Below, one piece after another: positions 7,908 through 18,100 of a stretch of 59,781 nucleotides of DNA. The notes under the pieces are model-generated. The model was not told the origin of the DNA. It saw only the letters and a program-made list of their open reading frames with translations, and ran no database searches. Numbering within the stretch: position 1 is the first letter of the stretch; each line of letters starts with the position of its first letter. The position numbers and the translations under genes are program-made. This DNA is from Clostridia bacterium (GTDB lineage Bacteria > Bacillota > Clostridia > Oscillospirales > Acutalibacteraceae): contig JAGASD010000017.1 of the NCBI GenBank assembly GCA_017621885.1, positions 1 through 59,781 of the forward strand, in the 5' to 3' direction.

Positions 7908-7934
7908 ACGCCCGGCCGGCTTACGGTCGGGCGT
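7908..7934 (+). terminator. Possible terminator or attenuator after rplT
   Basis: ACGCCCGGCC and GGTCGGGCGT pair with one G-T wobble around a 7-nt loop. The T-run (TTTTTT at 7941) comes 6 nt after the stem rather than directly, and the next gene starts only about 20 nt later. It may be a weak terminator giving partial read-through. Confidence 0.5.
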
Positions 7935-7956
7935 TAGATGTTTTTTAGAAGGGGGT

Positions 7957-8748
7957 ATTTTTACGGAAAATTTAACCGCAAAAACAAATAACAGAGTGAA
8001 ATATGCCGTAAAGCTTCGTGAAAAAGAAAGCTTCCGCAGGGCGGAGGGTATGTTCTTTATTGAGGGTGCAAGGCTTTGCTCCGATGCTGCATTAAGCTCT
8101 GTGGAAATAAAAGAGCTTTATGTTACGGAGAATGCTTTAAATAAATATTCTGATTATGTACGTTTGGTAGAAAACACTGCTGAGCGCAGTTTTCTTGTGT
8201 CTGAGGAAATAGCGCAGAAATTAAGTGATACAAAGACCCCTCAGGGAGTTTTCTGTATCTGCAAAATGCTTGACAAAAATACAAATATAGGTAAAATAAA
8301 ATACAATGGGAAATATATTGCCTTGGAAGATGTTTCAAACCCCTCTAATTTCGGCGCAGTTATAAGGACTGCCGAAGCTGTTGGCCTTGACGGAGTCATT
8401 GTCAGCGGCGGTTGTGATATTTATAATCCTAAATCACAGCGTGCAGCAATGGGCTCACTTTTCAGGCTCAATGTTATTGAGGTTGATGATCTGCCCGGAT
8501 TTCTCACAGAACTTGCTGCAAAGGGAATGAGTGTCTATGCAGGGGTTCCTGACAGCAATGCTCATAAAATTACAGAGGTTGATATGAGCGGCGGTGTTGT
8601 GTGCATAATCGGCAATGAAGGTAACGGCATAAGTGAAGAAACCTGCAAGGCGGCAACCAAGCTTGTTACAATTCCCATGAAAGGGAGAGCTGAATCCCTT
8701 AATGCCGCAGCAGCGGCTTCAATAATGATTTGGGAAATGATGAGATGA
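7957..8748 (+). CDS. TrmH/SpoU-family RNA 2'-O-methyltransferase
   Basis: A SPOUT (knotted-fold) enzyme that 2'-O-methylates a ribose in tRNA or rRNA; the target is not predictable. About 263 residues with all three family motifs: NPSNFGAVIRTA (near 129), IIGNEGNGI (near 218) and IPMKGRAESLNAAAA (near 240). An N-terminal substrate-binding part (KYAVKLREKES, FFIEGARL) is typical. The start is unresolved: homology extends back to about TENLTAKTNNRVKYA, where no ATG, GTG or TTG lies in frame. AGAAGGGGG at 7947-7955 points to ATT 7957 or ACG 7963; GTG 7996 is the first ordinary choice. The stop overlaps the dprA start (ATGA). Confidence 0.85.
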   Translation: MFTENLTAKTNNRVKYAVKLREKESFRRAEGMFFIEGARLCSDAALSSVEIKELYVTENALNKYSDYVRLVENTAERSFLVSEEIAQKLSDTKTPQGVFCICKMLDKNTNIGKIKYNGKYIALEDVSNPSNFGAVIRTAEAVGLDGVIVSGGCDIYNPKSQRAAMGSLFRLNVIEVDDLPGFLTELAAKGMSVYAGVPDSNAHKITEVDMSGGVVCIIGNEGNGISEETCKAATKLVTIPMKGRAESLNAAAAASIMIWEMMR

Positions 8749-9956
8749 AATATTGTCCTCCTGAATATTGGATATGGCTGCAAAACGCTTTAGGCGCAGG
8801 TGCCAACGTATCTGAAATACTCGCTTATTTTGAAACACCTGAAGAGCTTTATCTTGCTGGTTCAAATGAGTGGCGCTTATCAGGACTTTTTACCGAAAAA
8901 AGAATAGCTGCACTTAAAAATTCAACACCGTCACAAACGGCAGAGATTTTTAAGGAGTGTAAAAACAGCGGATACACAATTATTACGCCTCACAGTGATT
9001 TGTACCCTGAAAGACTCGGCAATCTTCCGGATATGCCGTTGGTCATTTACGGCTTGGGTGACTGCTCCGTCCTCAAAGACCGATTAAGTATTGGTATCGT
9101 CGGTACAAGAAATGCAAGTGATTACGGTATAAAGACCGCCCAAAAGCTCTCTTATGCCTTGACTAAGGGCGGTGCAACCATTGTCAGCGGCGGTGCTTTA
9201 GGTATAGACAGTGAAGCTCACGCAGGCGCAATGCTGGCTAAGGGTCGCACGATGGCTTTTCTGGGCTGCGGTCTGTCCTATAAATATCTTATGGAAAACG
9301 CCGGTTTAAGAAAAGCAATAACGCGTTACGGAGCGTTGTTTTCTGAGTATGCCCCGTTTGTGGCACCGTCTAAGAGCTCCTTCCCCATAAGGAATCGCCT
9401 TATTTCGGGTGCTTCGTTGGGCATAATTGTAATCGAAGCAGGCGTGAAAAGCGGGTCGCTCATTACCGCCTCCCGTGCATTGGACCAGGGTAAAGATGTT
9501 TTTGCTGTGCCGGGTGATATAATACGCTCGTCATTTGACGGTGCTAACCACCTTATAAAAAACGGTGCCAAGCCTGTTTTTAAAGCAGAAGATGTTTTGA
9601 GTGAATATGATTATTTGTACGGAGAATACATTAACAACGAATATCTTGATTTATCTTTGAATGAAATTGAATACGTAGACTATCGAAAAAAGAAAGCTCC
9701 CGGGTCTGCGCAAAGAAAAAGTGTTGAAGAAAAAACAAAACCTAAGCCTGAAACCGTAAAACAATATAAAACTCCCGATGATGTTTCAGAAGATGCAATT
9801 AAGGTTTTTAAAGTATTAAGCGGAATACCTTTGCATATTGATGATATAATCAGAGTTACGGGAATGAAAATGAATACTGTCCTGTCAGCATTGACGGAGC
9901 TTGAGCTTGAGGGTGCCGTTGAACAGGTGACAGGTAAAAAATATAAATTGATTTAA
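8745..9956 (+). CDS. dprA: DNA processing protein DprA
   Basis: DprA (Smf) binds incoming single-stranded DNA and loads RecA during transformation; it is also widespread in species not known to be competent. The 403-residue protein has a SAM-like N-terminal region, the Rossmann-like DprA core (IGIVGTRNAS near 116, SGGALGIDSEAH near 148, KSSFPIRNRLISG near 210, VKSGSLITA), and a C-terminal winged helix (about 330-403). I start at ATG 8745, overlapping the methyltransferase stop; an ATG at 8730 would add five residues. It precedes topA by 35 nt, the common Firmicute order. Confidence 0.95.
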   Translation: MKYCPPEYWIWLQNALGAGANVSEILAYFETPEELYLAGSNEWRLSGLFTEKRIAALKNSTPSQTAEIFKECKNSGYTIITPHSDLYPERLGNLPDMPLVIYGLGDCSVLKDRLSIGIVGTRNASDYGIKTAQKLSYALTKGGATIVSGGALGIDSEAHAGAMLAKGRTMAFLGCGLSYKYLMENAGLRKAITRYGALFSEYAPFVAPSKSSFPIRNRLISGASLGIIVIEAGVKSGSLITASRALDQGKDVFAVPGDIIRSSFDGANHLIKNGAKPVFKAEDVLSEYDYLYGEYINNEYLDLSLNEIEYVDYRKKKAPGSAQRKSVEEKTKPKPETVKQYKTPDDVSEDAIKVFKVLSGIPLHIDDIIRVTGMKMNTVLSALTELELEGAVEQVTGKKYKLI

Positions 9957-9991
9957 ACTTTTTTCTACATAAGTCAGAAAGGATGAAATAA

Positions 9992-12112
9992 ATGTCAAAG
10001 CTCGTTATTGTTGAGTCCCCTGCAAAGGCAAAAACAATTAAAAAATATCTTGGAAAAGATTATGATGTTGTGGCTTCAATGGGTCACATCAGAGATTTGC
10101 CTGCAGCAAAGCTCAGCGTTGAGGTTAAAAATGATTTTGCACCTAAATACGCAATAATAAAAGGGAAGGAAAAGCTTGTTAAAGAACTCAAAGAGCGCGT
10201 GAGCGACAGCGAAGCAGTTTATCTTGCAACTGACCCGGACCGCGAAGGAGAAGCCATTTCCTGGCATCTTGCAACAGTTTTAGGGCTTGACCTTAACGAA
10301 AAGAACAGAGTTAAATTTAATGAAATTAATGAAAAAAGTGTCAAACGCGGCATAAGCAGTCCTGAGGTTGTTGATATGGGTCTCGTTGATGCACAGCAGG
10401 CTCGCCGTATTCTTGACAGACTTGTCGGTTACAGATTGAGTCCCTTTATTTCACAGAAAATCAGACGCGGACTCTCAGCAGGTCGTGTGCAGAGCGTTGC
10501 GGTTCGTCTTATTGTTGACCGTGAGGATGAGATTTCAAAATTCGTTCCCGAAGAATACTGGTCAATTGATGCTAAATTCTCAGTGAACAGAAGAACGTTT
10601 ACTGCATCTCTTACAGCTGATGAAAGCGGCAAGGTTAAAATTGAAAATAAAGAGCAATCCGATATGTATCTTGCCCGTCTTGATAATGCAACCTACACCG
10701 CTTCGTCAGTAAAAAAAGGAACGCGTAAGAAACAGCCATCACCGCCATTTATTACATCCTCAATGCAGCAGGATGCATCCCGTAAGCTTAATTTCCAGGC
10801 ACAGAAAACGATGAAAATTGCTCAGGAGCTTTATGAAGGTATTGATATTGACGGTTACGGTATGACAGGTCTTATAACCTATATGAGAACCGACTCGTTA
10901 CGTATTTCCGAGGAAGCAAGAGCAGCGGCTAATTCTTTTATTTCTTCAAATTACGGTGAAAAATATCTTCCCGAAAAGCCCAGATATTTTAAAACCCGTT
11001 CCACTGCGCAGGATGGTCACGAAGCAATAAGACCGGCCAACATAGCAATTACTCCTCAAATTGCGAAAAAAAGCCTTTCTAACGACCAGTATAAGCTTTA
11101 TAACCTTATTTGGTGCAGATACGTAGCAAGTCTTATGGCTCCCTGCGTGCAGGACACAATCAAGGTTGAAATCAAGGCTGAAAAAGAAGGTGCAGAGGGT
11201 TATTGTATTTTCTCTGCAAGCGGTTATTCTATTAAATTTGACGGCTTTACTGCACTCTACGAGGATGCTGTTGACGATGGTGACAGTGCAGGCACATTCC
11301 CCGAAATCAAGGTGGGGGATGCAGTTAAGCTTAAAGAGCTTACGGGCAATCAGCATTTTACACAGCCTCCGGCACATTTTACAGAAGCCTCCCTTATAAA
11401 AACTCTTGAAGAAACAGGTGTCGGCAGACCCAGTACCTACGCTTCAATTGTAAGCACAATTATTAAAAGAGAGTATGTAAAGCGTGACGGCAAGCTTCTT
11501 AAGGCAACTGAGCTTGGTTGCGCAACAACGGCTCTTCTTAAAGAGCGTTTTAATAAAATTGTTAATACTAAGTTTACTGCTTCAATGGAAACAAAGCTTG
11601 ATGAAATTGATGAAGGTAAATGTAATTACATTGAAATGCTTCATGAATTTTATGACGACCTTGAAGGTGCACTTGCTAAAGCAAAAACAGATATGCAGGG
11701 TAAAAAGATTCAGCTTCAAGAGGATATTACCGACATAAAATGTGAAAATTGCGGTAGAAATATGGTGGTTAAAACAGGTCGCTTCGGTAAATTCCTTGCG
11801 TGTCCCGGTTATCCCGAATGTAAAACAACAAAGCCCCTTGTGGAAGAAACAAATGCAGTTTGCCCCGAGTGCGGCGGCAAGGTTATCGGTAAAAAATCTA
11901 AGCGCGGTTATCAGTTTTACGGCTGCAGTAATTATCCGAAATGCAACTTTATGACGTGGGATAAGCCTACGGGTGAAAATTGTCCTAAGTGCGGAAAATC
12001 CTTGTTTAAAGGTAAGGGCGGTCTGATTACCTGTCCTGACAGTGCTTGCGGTTATTCCTTTAAAGCACCTCGTAAAAACGCTAAAAAGACACAGGAAAAC
12101 GAAAATGAATGA
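9992..12112 (+). CDS. topA: DNA topoisomerase I
   Basis: Type IA topoisomerase that relaxes negative supercoils through a transient single-strand break. The 706-residue protein has the N-terminal Toprim domain (VIVESPAKAKTIKKYLG; DPDREGEAISWH from about 81), the catalytic core with active-site Tyr297 in YMRTDS, and three C-terminal four-cysteine zinc ribbons from about 582 (CENCG, CPECG and CPKCG) that aid DNA binding. AGAAAGGATG precedes the ATG. Its last 8 nt overlap the trmFO start, so translation is probably coupled. Confidence 0.97.
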   Translation: MSKLVIVESPAKAKTIKKYLGKDYDVVASMGHIRDLPAAKLSVEVKNDFAPKYAIIKGKEKLVKELKERVSDSEAVYLATDPDREGEAISWHLATVLGLDLNEKNRVKFNEINEKSVKRGISSPEVVDMGLVDAQQARRILDRLVGYRLSPFISQKIRRGLSAGRVQSVAVRLIVDREDEISKFVPEEYWSIDAKFSVNRRTFTASLTADESGKVKIENKEQSDMYLARLDNATYTASSVKKGTRKKQPSPPFITSSMQQDASRKLNFQAQKTMKIAQELYEGIDIDGYGMTGLITYMRTDSLRISEEARAAANSFISSNYGEKYLPEKPRYFKTRSTAQDGHEAIRPANIAITPQIAKKSLSNDQYKLYNLIWCRYVASLMAPCVQDTIKVEIKAEKEGAEGYCIFSASGYSIKFDGFTALYEDAVDDGDSAGTFPEIKVGDAVKLKELTGNQHFTQPPAHFTEASLIKTLEETGVGRPSTYASIVSTIIKREYVKRDGKLLKATELGCATTALLKERFNKIVNTKFTASMETKLDEIDEGKCNYIEMLHEFYDDLEGALAKAKTDMQGKKIQLQEDITDIKCENCGRNMVVKTGRFGKFLACPGYPECKTTKPLVEETNAVCPECGGKVIGKKSKRGYQFYGCSNYPKCNFMTWDKPTGENCPKCGKSLFKGKGGLITCPDSACGYSFKAPRKNAKKTQENENE

Positions 12113-13415
12113 TAAAACAGCAGTTGTAATAGGCGGCGGTCTTGCAGGGGTGGAAGCGGCACACCAGCTCAGTAAACGCGGAATAAAGGTAACACTTTAT
12201 GAAATGAAGCCCGTGAAATTTTCGCCTGCACATAAAAGTGAGCTTCTTGCAGAGCTTGTTTGCTCAAACTCCCTTAAAGCGGAAAGGGTAGGCTCTGCAG
12301 CAGGACTTCTTAAAGCAGAAATGAGGCTCTTCGGTTCAGTTTGTCTTGAAGCCGCCGATAAGGCGAAGGTCCCTGCAGGCGGTGCTCTTGCCGTTGACAG
12401 AGATATTTTCTCTGAGGAAATAACAAAGGCAATTGAAGCTGATGAAAACATCACCCTTGTAAGAGAAGAGTTGAAAGAAATTCCGGAAGAAGGAATTGTT
12501 ATTGTTGCCGCAGGTCCTCTTATGTCAGAAGCTCTTTCCGAGTCTGTGGCAAAGCTCTGCGGAAGAGATTTCCTTTCATTCTATGATGCGGCAGCACCCA
12601 TTGTAACAGCGGACAGCATTGATATGGAAAATGCTTTCACTCAGTCCCGTTACGATAGGGGCGGAGAGGATGATTATATAAACTGTCCTCTTGACAAAGC
12701 ACAGTACGAAGAGTTTTATGAGGCTCTCATAAATGCAGAAAGTGCAGAGCTTCATTCCTTTGACAAACGAAAAGACGTTTATGAAGGCTGTATGCCGATT
12801 GAAGTTCTTGCTTCAAGAGGAACGGACGCTATGAGATACGGTCCGTTAAAGCCCGTAGGTCTTACAAACCCTAAAACCGGTCACAGACCCTGGGCAAACC
12901 TTCAGTTAAGAAAAGAGAATAAGGACGGCACAATGTACAACCTTGTGGGATTTCAGACAAATCTTAAATTCCCCGAGCAAAAAAGAGTGTTTTCAATGTT
13001 TCCTGCTCTTAAAAATGCAGAATTTGTCCGTTACGGTGTTATGCACAGAAACACTTTTCTTAATTCACCCGGCCTTCTTTCTTACGATTTCAGTATGAAA
13101 AAAGAACCACGGATTTATTTTGCAGGTCAGATTTCGGGTGTTGAGGGTTATATGGAATCTGCATCATCGGGTATCCTTGCGGGCTACAATGCCGCAAGAC
13201 GGATATTTGGTGAGAAGCCTATACTTCTTCCCAAAATTACAATGCTCGGTGCACTTTCTCAGTATATTACAGATGAATCGGTCAAGCATTTTCAGCCTAT
13301 GGGGGCGGCGTTCGGTATAATAGATCCTCTCCCTGAACGTATCAGGGATAAAAAAGAACGTTATGAAAGACTTGCACAAAGAAGTCTTGATTATTACAAA
13401 ACCATAGAACTATAA
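12105..13415 (+). CDS. trmFO: tRNA (uracil-5-)-methyltransferase, folate/FAD dependent
   Basis: TrmFO makes ribothymidine at position 54 of the tRNA T-loop, using methylenetetrahydrofolate as carbon donor and FAD as reductant. The 436-residue protein starts with the FAD dinucleotide-binding GGGLAG at 10-15. Cys53 in LVCSNSLKA and a second conserved cysteine in YINCPLDKA (Cys194) fit the family. The C-terminal FAD segment is AGQISGVEGYMESASSG. I start at ATG 12105; the longer frame from 12042 lies within topA. The topA-trmFO order is typical of Firmicutes. Confidence 0.95.
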   Translation: MNDKTAVVIGGGLAGVEAAHQLSKRGIKVTLYEMKPVKFSPAHKSELLAELVCSNSLKAERVGSAAGLLKAEMRLFGSVCLEAADKAKVPAGGALAVDRDIFSEEITKAIEADENITLVREELKEIPEEGIVIVAAGPLMSEALSESVAKLCGRDFLSFYDAAAPIVTADSIDMENAFTQSRYDRGGEDDYINCPLDKAQYEEFYEALINAESAELHSFDKRKDVYEGCMPIEVLASRGTDAMRYGPLKPVGLTNPKTGHRPWANLQLRKENKDGTMYNLVGFQTNLKFPEQKRVFSMFPALKNAEFVRYGVMHRNTFLNSPGLLSYDFSMKKEPRIYFAGQISGVEGYMESASSGILAGYNAARRIFGEKPILLPKITMLGALSQYITDESVKHFQPMGAAFGIIDPLPERIRDKKERYERLAQRSLDYYKTIEL

Positions 13416-13434
13416 GTTTAAATCGGAGGTAAAT

Positions 13435-14106
13435 ATGGGTATTACGGAATTTGAATCTGTTATAGGCTATGAATTTAAGGATAAGGAGCTTCTCAAAATA
13501 GCGCTTACACATTCCTCCTATGCGAATGAGAATAAAATGCCTCTCAATAATGAAAGACTTGAGTTTTTAGGCGATTCTGTTTTGGGATTTGTTACTGCGG
13601 AATATCTGTTTTCTCAGTTTAAAGGCCGTCCCGAAGGTGAGCTTACAAAGCTCAGGGCTGCTGTTGTCTGTGAAAAATCTCTTTTCAGATTTGCTGAAAA
13701 AATATCTCTTGGTGAACATATTTTTATGGGCAAGGGTGAGGAGCATTCAGGCGGAAGAAACAGACCTTCAATTGTTTCGGATGCTTTTGAAGCAGTTATT
13801 GCTGCGATGTATATTGATGGCGGTATTGATGCCGTAAGACCTTATATTCTCGGTTTCATAAAGGATGCTGTAAAGCGCGAAGCAAGCTTTAAAGACAATA
13901 AATCTCTTTTGCAGGAAGAAATCCAGAAAAACAAGGGTAATACCCTGGTTTATGAAGAAATCAGCGAAAGCGGCCCCGATCACGAAAAGATTTTCACCTT
14001 TGTTGTTAAACTTAACGGCAAGGTTATAGGTCAGGGTGAGGGAAAAAGCAAAAAAGAAGCTGAGCAGGCAGCTGCAGGCGACGCTCTTGTGAAGTTCAAT
14101 GTATGA
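13435..14106 (+). CDS. rnc: Ribonuclease III
   Basis: RNase III cleaves double-stranded RNA and processes rRNA precursors. At 223 residues it is complete: the catalytic domain carries the signature NERLEFLGDSVLGF (39-52) and the second acidic motif SDAFEAVIAAMYIDGG, and a double-stranded-RNA-binding domain covers about 155-222 (GKSKKEAEQAAA). CGGAGG lies before the ATG. The stop overlaps the next ATG (ATGA), so it is coupled to the radical SAM gene, and smc follows. Confidence 0.96.
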   Translation: MGITEFESVIGYEFKDKELLKIALTHSSYANENKMPLNNERLEFLGDSVLGFVTAEYLFSQFKGRPEGELTKLRAAVVCEKSLFRFAEKISLGEHIFMGKGEEHSGGRNRPSIVSDAFEAVIAAMYIDGGIDAVRPYILGFIKDAVKREASFKDNKSLLQEEIQKNKGNTLVYEEISESGPDHEKIFTFVVKLNGKVIGQGEGKSKKEAEQAAAGDALVKFNV

Positions 14107-15098
14107 AACATGCAAATATATCTCTTTTTGTGCCCCATATGGGGTGTCCTCATCAATGCTCATTCTGTAATCAGAAAACGATTTCGGGAAGTATAAAACA
14201 GCTTACACCCGAAGATGTTTTTGATACGTTGAATGAAGCTGAGAGACATAATAATAATCCGCTGAATACTGAAATAGCTTTTTTCGGCGGAAGCTTTACG
14301 GCAATACCACGTGACTATATGGTGTCGCTTCTTGAAACGGCAAAGCCTTTTGTTGATAAAGGTGCTTTTGGCGGTATAAGAATTTCCACAAGACCCGATG
14401 CGATTGATGAGGATGTATTGAGTATTCTTAAAAAGTATTCTGTTACTGCTGTTGAGCTTGGCGCGCAAAGTACGGATGAAGCTGTTTTGAAGCTCAACAA
14501 ACGCGGTCATACAAGGAATGATATTTTTAAAGCATCTGAGCTTGTTAAGAATAACGGGTTTTCTTTAGGCCTTCAGATGATGACGGGGCTTTTGGGCGAT
14601 AGCTTTCAAAAATCCTTAAAAACCGCTGACGATATTGTCAGCATAAAGCCTGATACAGTACGCATTTATCCCACGATTGTCCTTGAAGGCACGAGGCTTG
14701 GGGAATTGTATAAAAAAGGTGAGTATGTACCTCAGACAACCGAAGAAGCGGTCAGGCTCTGCAGCATTTTATCTGAAAAGTTTTATAAAAATAACATAAA
14801 AGTCATAAGATTGGGTCTTCATTCAGGCGGTAACGTTGAAGAAGGTTATCTTGCGGGGCCTTATCATCCGGCTTTTGGTGAGCTTTGCGAATCAGATGTT
14901 TACATGAATATTGCAAAGGAAAAATTAAAAGAAATAAAAAAGGGCAAGGTTACGATTTTTGTAAATCCTCGCGAAATATCAAAAATGACGGGGCAGAAAG
15001 GTTCCAACAAAGAGAAATTATTGAGAGAAGGCTATGAAGTTTCCGTAAAAGGTGATGACAGCCTCAATAAATATGAAATGATAATACATGAAAGGTAG
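14103..15098 (+). CDS. Radical SAM protein (Elp3/YhcC-like)
   Basis: A 331-residue radical SAM enzyme with the iron-sulfur-binding CPHQCSFC (Cys15, Cys19, Cys22) and downstream FFGGSFTA and ISTRPDAI segments of the Elp3-like subgroup. It lacks the acetyltransferase domain of true Elp3. A gene of this type between rnc and smc is common in Clostridia, and it is usually left unnamed. The reaction is unknown; a tRNA or protein modification is plausible. It overlaps rnc by 4 nt and smc begins 7 nt after its stop, which indicates one operon. Confidence 0.88.
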   Translation: MKHANISLFVPHMGCPHQCSFCNQKTISGSIKQLTPEDVFDTLNEAERHNNNPLNTEIAFFGGSFTAIPRDYMVSLLETAKPFVDKGAFGGIRISTRPDAIDEDVLSILKKYSVTAVELGAQSTDEAVLKLNKRGHTRNDIFKASELVKNNGFSLGLQMMTGLLGDSFQKSLKTADDIVSIKPDTVRIYPTIVLEGTRLGELYKKGEYVPQTTEEAVRLCSILSEKFYKNNIKVIRLGLHSGGNVEEGYLAGPYHPAFGELCESDVYMNIAKEKLKEIKKGKVTIFVNPREISKMTGQKGSNKEKLLREGYEVSVKGDDSLNKYEMIIHER

Positions 15099-15105
15099 AA
15101 AGTAA

Positions 15106-18100
15106 ATGTATCTTAAAGCCATTGAAATGCAGGGTTTTAAATCCTTTCCCGATAAAACGGTGCTTGAATTCGGTAAAGGTATAACGGCTGTTGTGGGTCC
15201 TAACGGTAGCGGTAAGAGTAATCTTTCCGATGCTATGCGTTGGGTTTTAGGCGAACAGTCCACAAAAAACCTTCGTGGTTCAAAAATGGAAGACGTTATT
15301 TTCAGCGGTACCGATTCAAGACGTGCGGTAGGCTTTGCTGAGGTTACGCTTAGGCTGGACAACTCCGATATGGCGCTTAATAACCCTCAAAAAACCGTTA
15401 CCGTTACAAGAAGATATTACCGTTCAGGTGAAAGTGAATATAAAATAAACGGTGAAACAGCAAGGCTCAGAGATATCCACGAACTGTTTATGGATACAGG
15501 TCTTGGCCGTGACGGTTATTCAATGATAAGCCAGGGTAAGGTTGAAACACTTATTTCGGGTAAGTCTGAGGACCGTCGTGATATGCTTGAGGAAGCGGCA
15601 GGTATTTCTCATTACAGATACCGCAGAGCTGATGCAATGCGCCGCCTTAATCAGGCAGAAGAGAATCTTTTAAGATTAAGAGATATTCTTACAGAGCTTG
15701 AATCACGTGTCGGTCCTTTGAAAAACCAAAGTGAAAAAGCACAGAAATTCCTTGAGTATGCGGGGGAAAAGAAAAATCTTGAAATAGGTATCTGGCTATA
15801 CACTATTGAAAAGACAAAAAATGACCTTCGTGAAAATGAAAAGAAAATAACAATAACCGAAGCACAGTATAACGAGGTGTGCAAGGTTCTTGATGAAATA
15901 ACGGAAAAAATTGACTCTGCAATTGCAGACAGCCAGAAAATCACACTTGCGGTTGATGAAATCAGACGTGCCTCATCACAGCTCGAGGAACAGGCAGCAT
16001 TGCTTGAAAGCCAGATTGCCGTTCAGGAAAATACCATTGAACACAACAACGAAACAATCAGCCGTATTGAAAGAGAAAAAACAGAAGAAAATGATACCGA
16101 TACGGAAATATCATCACAGATTGATGCAGCACAGAAAGCAATTGATGAATTAACCGAAATTATCAGAAATAAAAAATTAACGCTTGAGTCTTTTTCAACA
16201 GAGCTTGAAGTTTTAAGTGACGAAAACAGTAAATCTGCTCAAAGAAGCGTTGAACTTTCAGGTGAGGTTTCTGCGCTTTCGGTTGAAATCGCGGATAACC
16301 GTGTTATCGTTTCCACAGCCGCATCTTCAATTGAAGAAATTGAAAACCGAATAAAGACAATTGATGAAGCAATTGAAAGTCAGCAACCTGTTATTGACGG
16401 CGTTGCAAAGGAACGCGATTATGCATCAGGCGAGCTCCGCAAAATCACAGAAAGAAGCACCGAGCTCAACAACGCCCTTACGGGAATACAGCTTCTCGCT
16501 TCAAAGCGACTTGAAAAGCTTGAAAAATTAAAAGAGGATGAAAATGCTCTTCGCAATGAAAAGCACGTTAAGGAATCCCGTCTTAATATGCTCTCTGACC
16601 TTGAAAAAAATATGGAGGGCTATCAGGGCAGCGTTAAAGCGGTTATGCGTGAGGTTAAAAGAGGTACTCTCAGAGGTATCCACGCACCGGTTTCTCAGGT
16701 TATCAGCGTAAAAGAAAAATATTCTCTCGCAATTGAAACCGCTTTGGGTGCACAGATTCAGAATATTATTACCGAAAACGAAAACGATGCAAAGAAAGCC
16801 ATCGGTTTTCTTAAAGAGAGCAGGTCAGGCAGAGCAACCTTCCTTCCGCTTACAGCCATTAAGGGCAGAGCTCTTGATGAAAAGGGGCTTGATGACTGCT
16901 TCGGTTATATAAACCTTGCTTCGGAGCTTGTTGAATATGACAGCAAATATGCTGAGATTATTAAATCTCTTTTAGGCAGAACCGTTGTGGCGGATGACCT
17001 TGATGCGGCAATTGCCATTGCTAAAAAATTCAACTATAAATTCAAAATAGTAACCCTTGACGGTCAGGTTGTAAATGCCGGCGGTTCAATGACCGGTGGT
17101 GCGAAGCTTCAGAATGCAGGTATTCTCAGCAGAGGCAACGAGCTTGAAAAGCTTAAAGGTGAATGTGCAGAGCTTGCCCAAAAGCTTGAAAGTCTTCTCA
17201 AAGAGGTTCAGGCACAGCAGGAAAACTGCTCCGCTGTTACTGCAGAGCTTGAGGGCTGTAAAGCAGAAATCACTGCATTGGGTGAAGATAAAATCAGAGT
17301 TGAGGGCGTCCTTGCTCTTAAAGAAGGTAACCTTAAAAATCTTACAGATGCCCGTGAACAGGCAATTCTTGAAAAAACACAGTTGAGTCAACGTATTGAT
17401 GGTATAAATCAAAGCGTTCTGGGTGCAAAAGAGAAGCTTACTGACCTTCAAGCAGCCCTTGAAAAAGCTGAAACAGAGCTTTCTGCACTTACGGGTGACA
17501 GAGAAAGCCTTACTGAAAAAAGGGAAAAGCTTACTGCCGATGCTGCAGAAATCAACCTTGAAATTGCTACTGCACAAAAGGAAATTGAAGCAAAGAAAGA
17601 CGAAATCACACGTCTTGAAGGCAGAAGCACAAGCCATAAGGATAAGCTTTCACAGCTTAACAGCGAAATTGAAGAGATTAACCTTAAAAACGAAGAAATC
17701 ACAAAGCGTATTGAGGTTCTGCACAATGAAGCAAACGCTTTAAGGGAGCAGAGTGCAAAGTCAAAGGAGCAGATTGCCGAAGAAATTGCAAAGCGTGAAC
17801 AGTTTGAGCAGGAAACAGGTAAATTAAGACTCCTTGAACGTGAAAAGCTTGAAGAACGCGAAAAGCTGGGCGGTGAAAAGGCAAGACTTGCCGAACGCCG
17901 TGAAACAATGCAAAAGGAATTTGATGATATTTCAAATAAGCTTTATGATGAATACGAGCTTACACGCAGTGAGGCGGAGGCTCTGAATATTGTTGTTGAG
18001 AATGTCACCGAATCAAGAAAACGTCTTAATGAGCTGAAAGGCAAAATCCGTGCGTTAGGTAACGTAAACGTCAGCGCAATTGAAGAGTATAAAGAAGTTT

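Noticed and set aside
17086-17637. A 183-codon - strand open frame inside smc
   Set aside because: It is a Phe/Cys/Leu-rich shadow of the Lys/Glu-rich SMC coiled coil.
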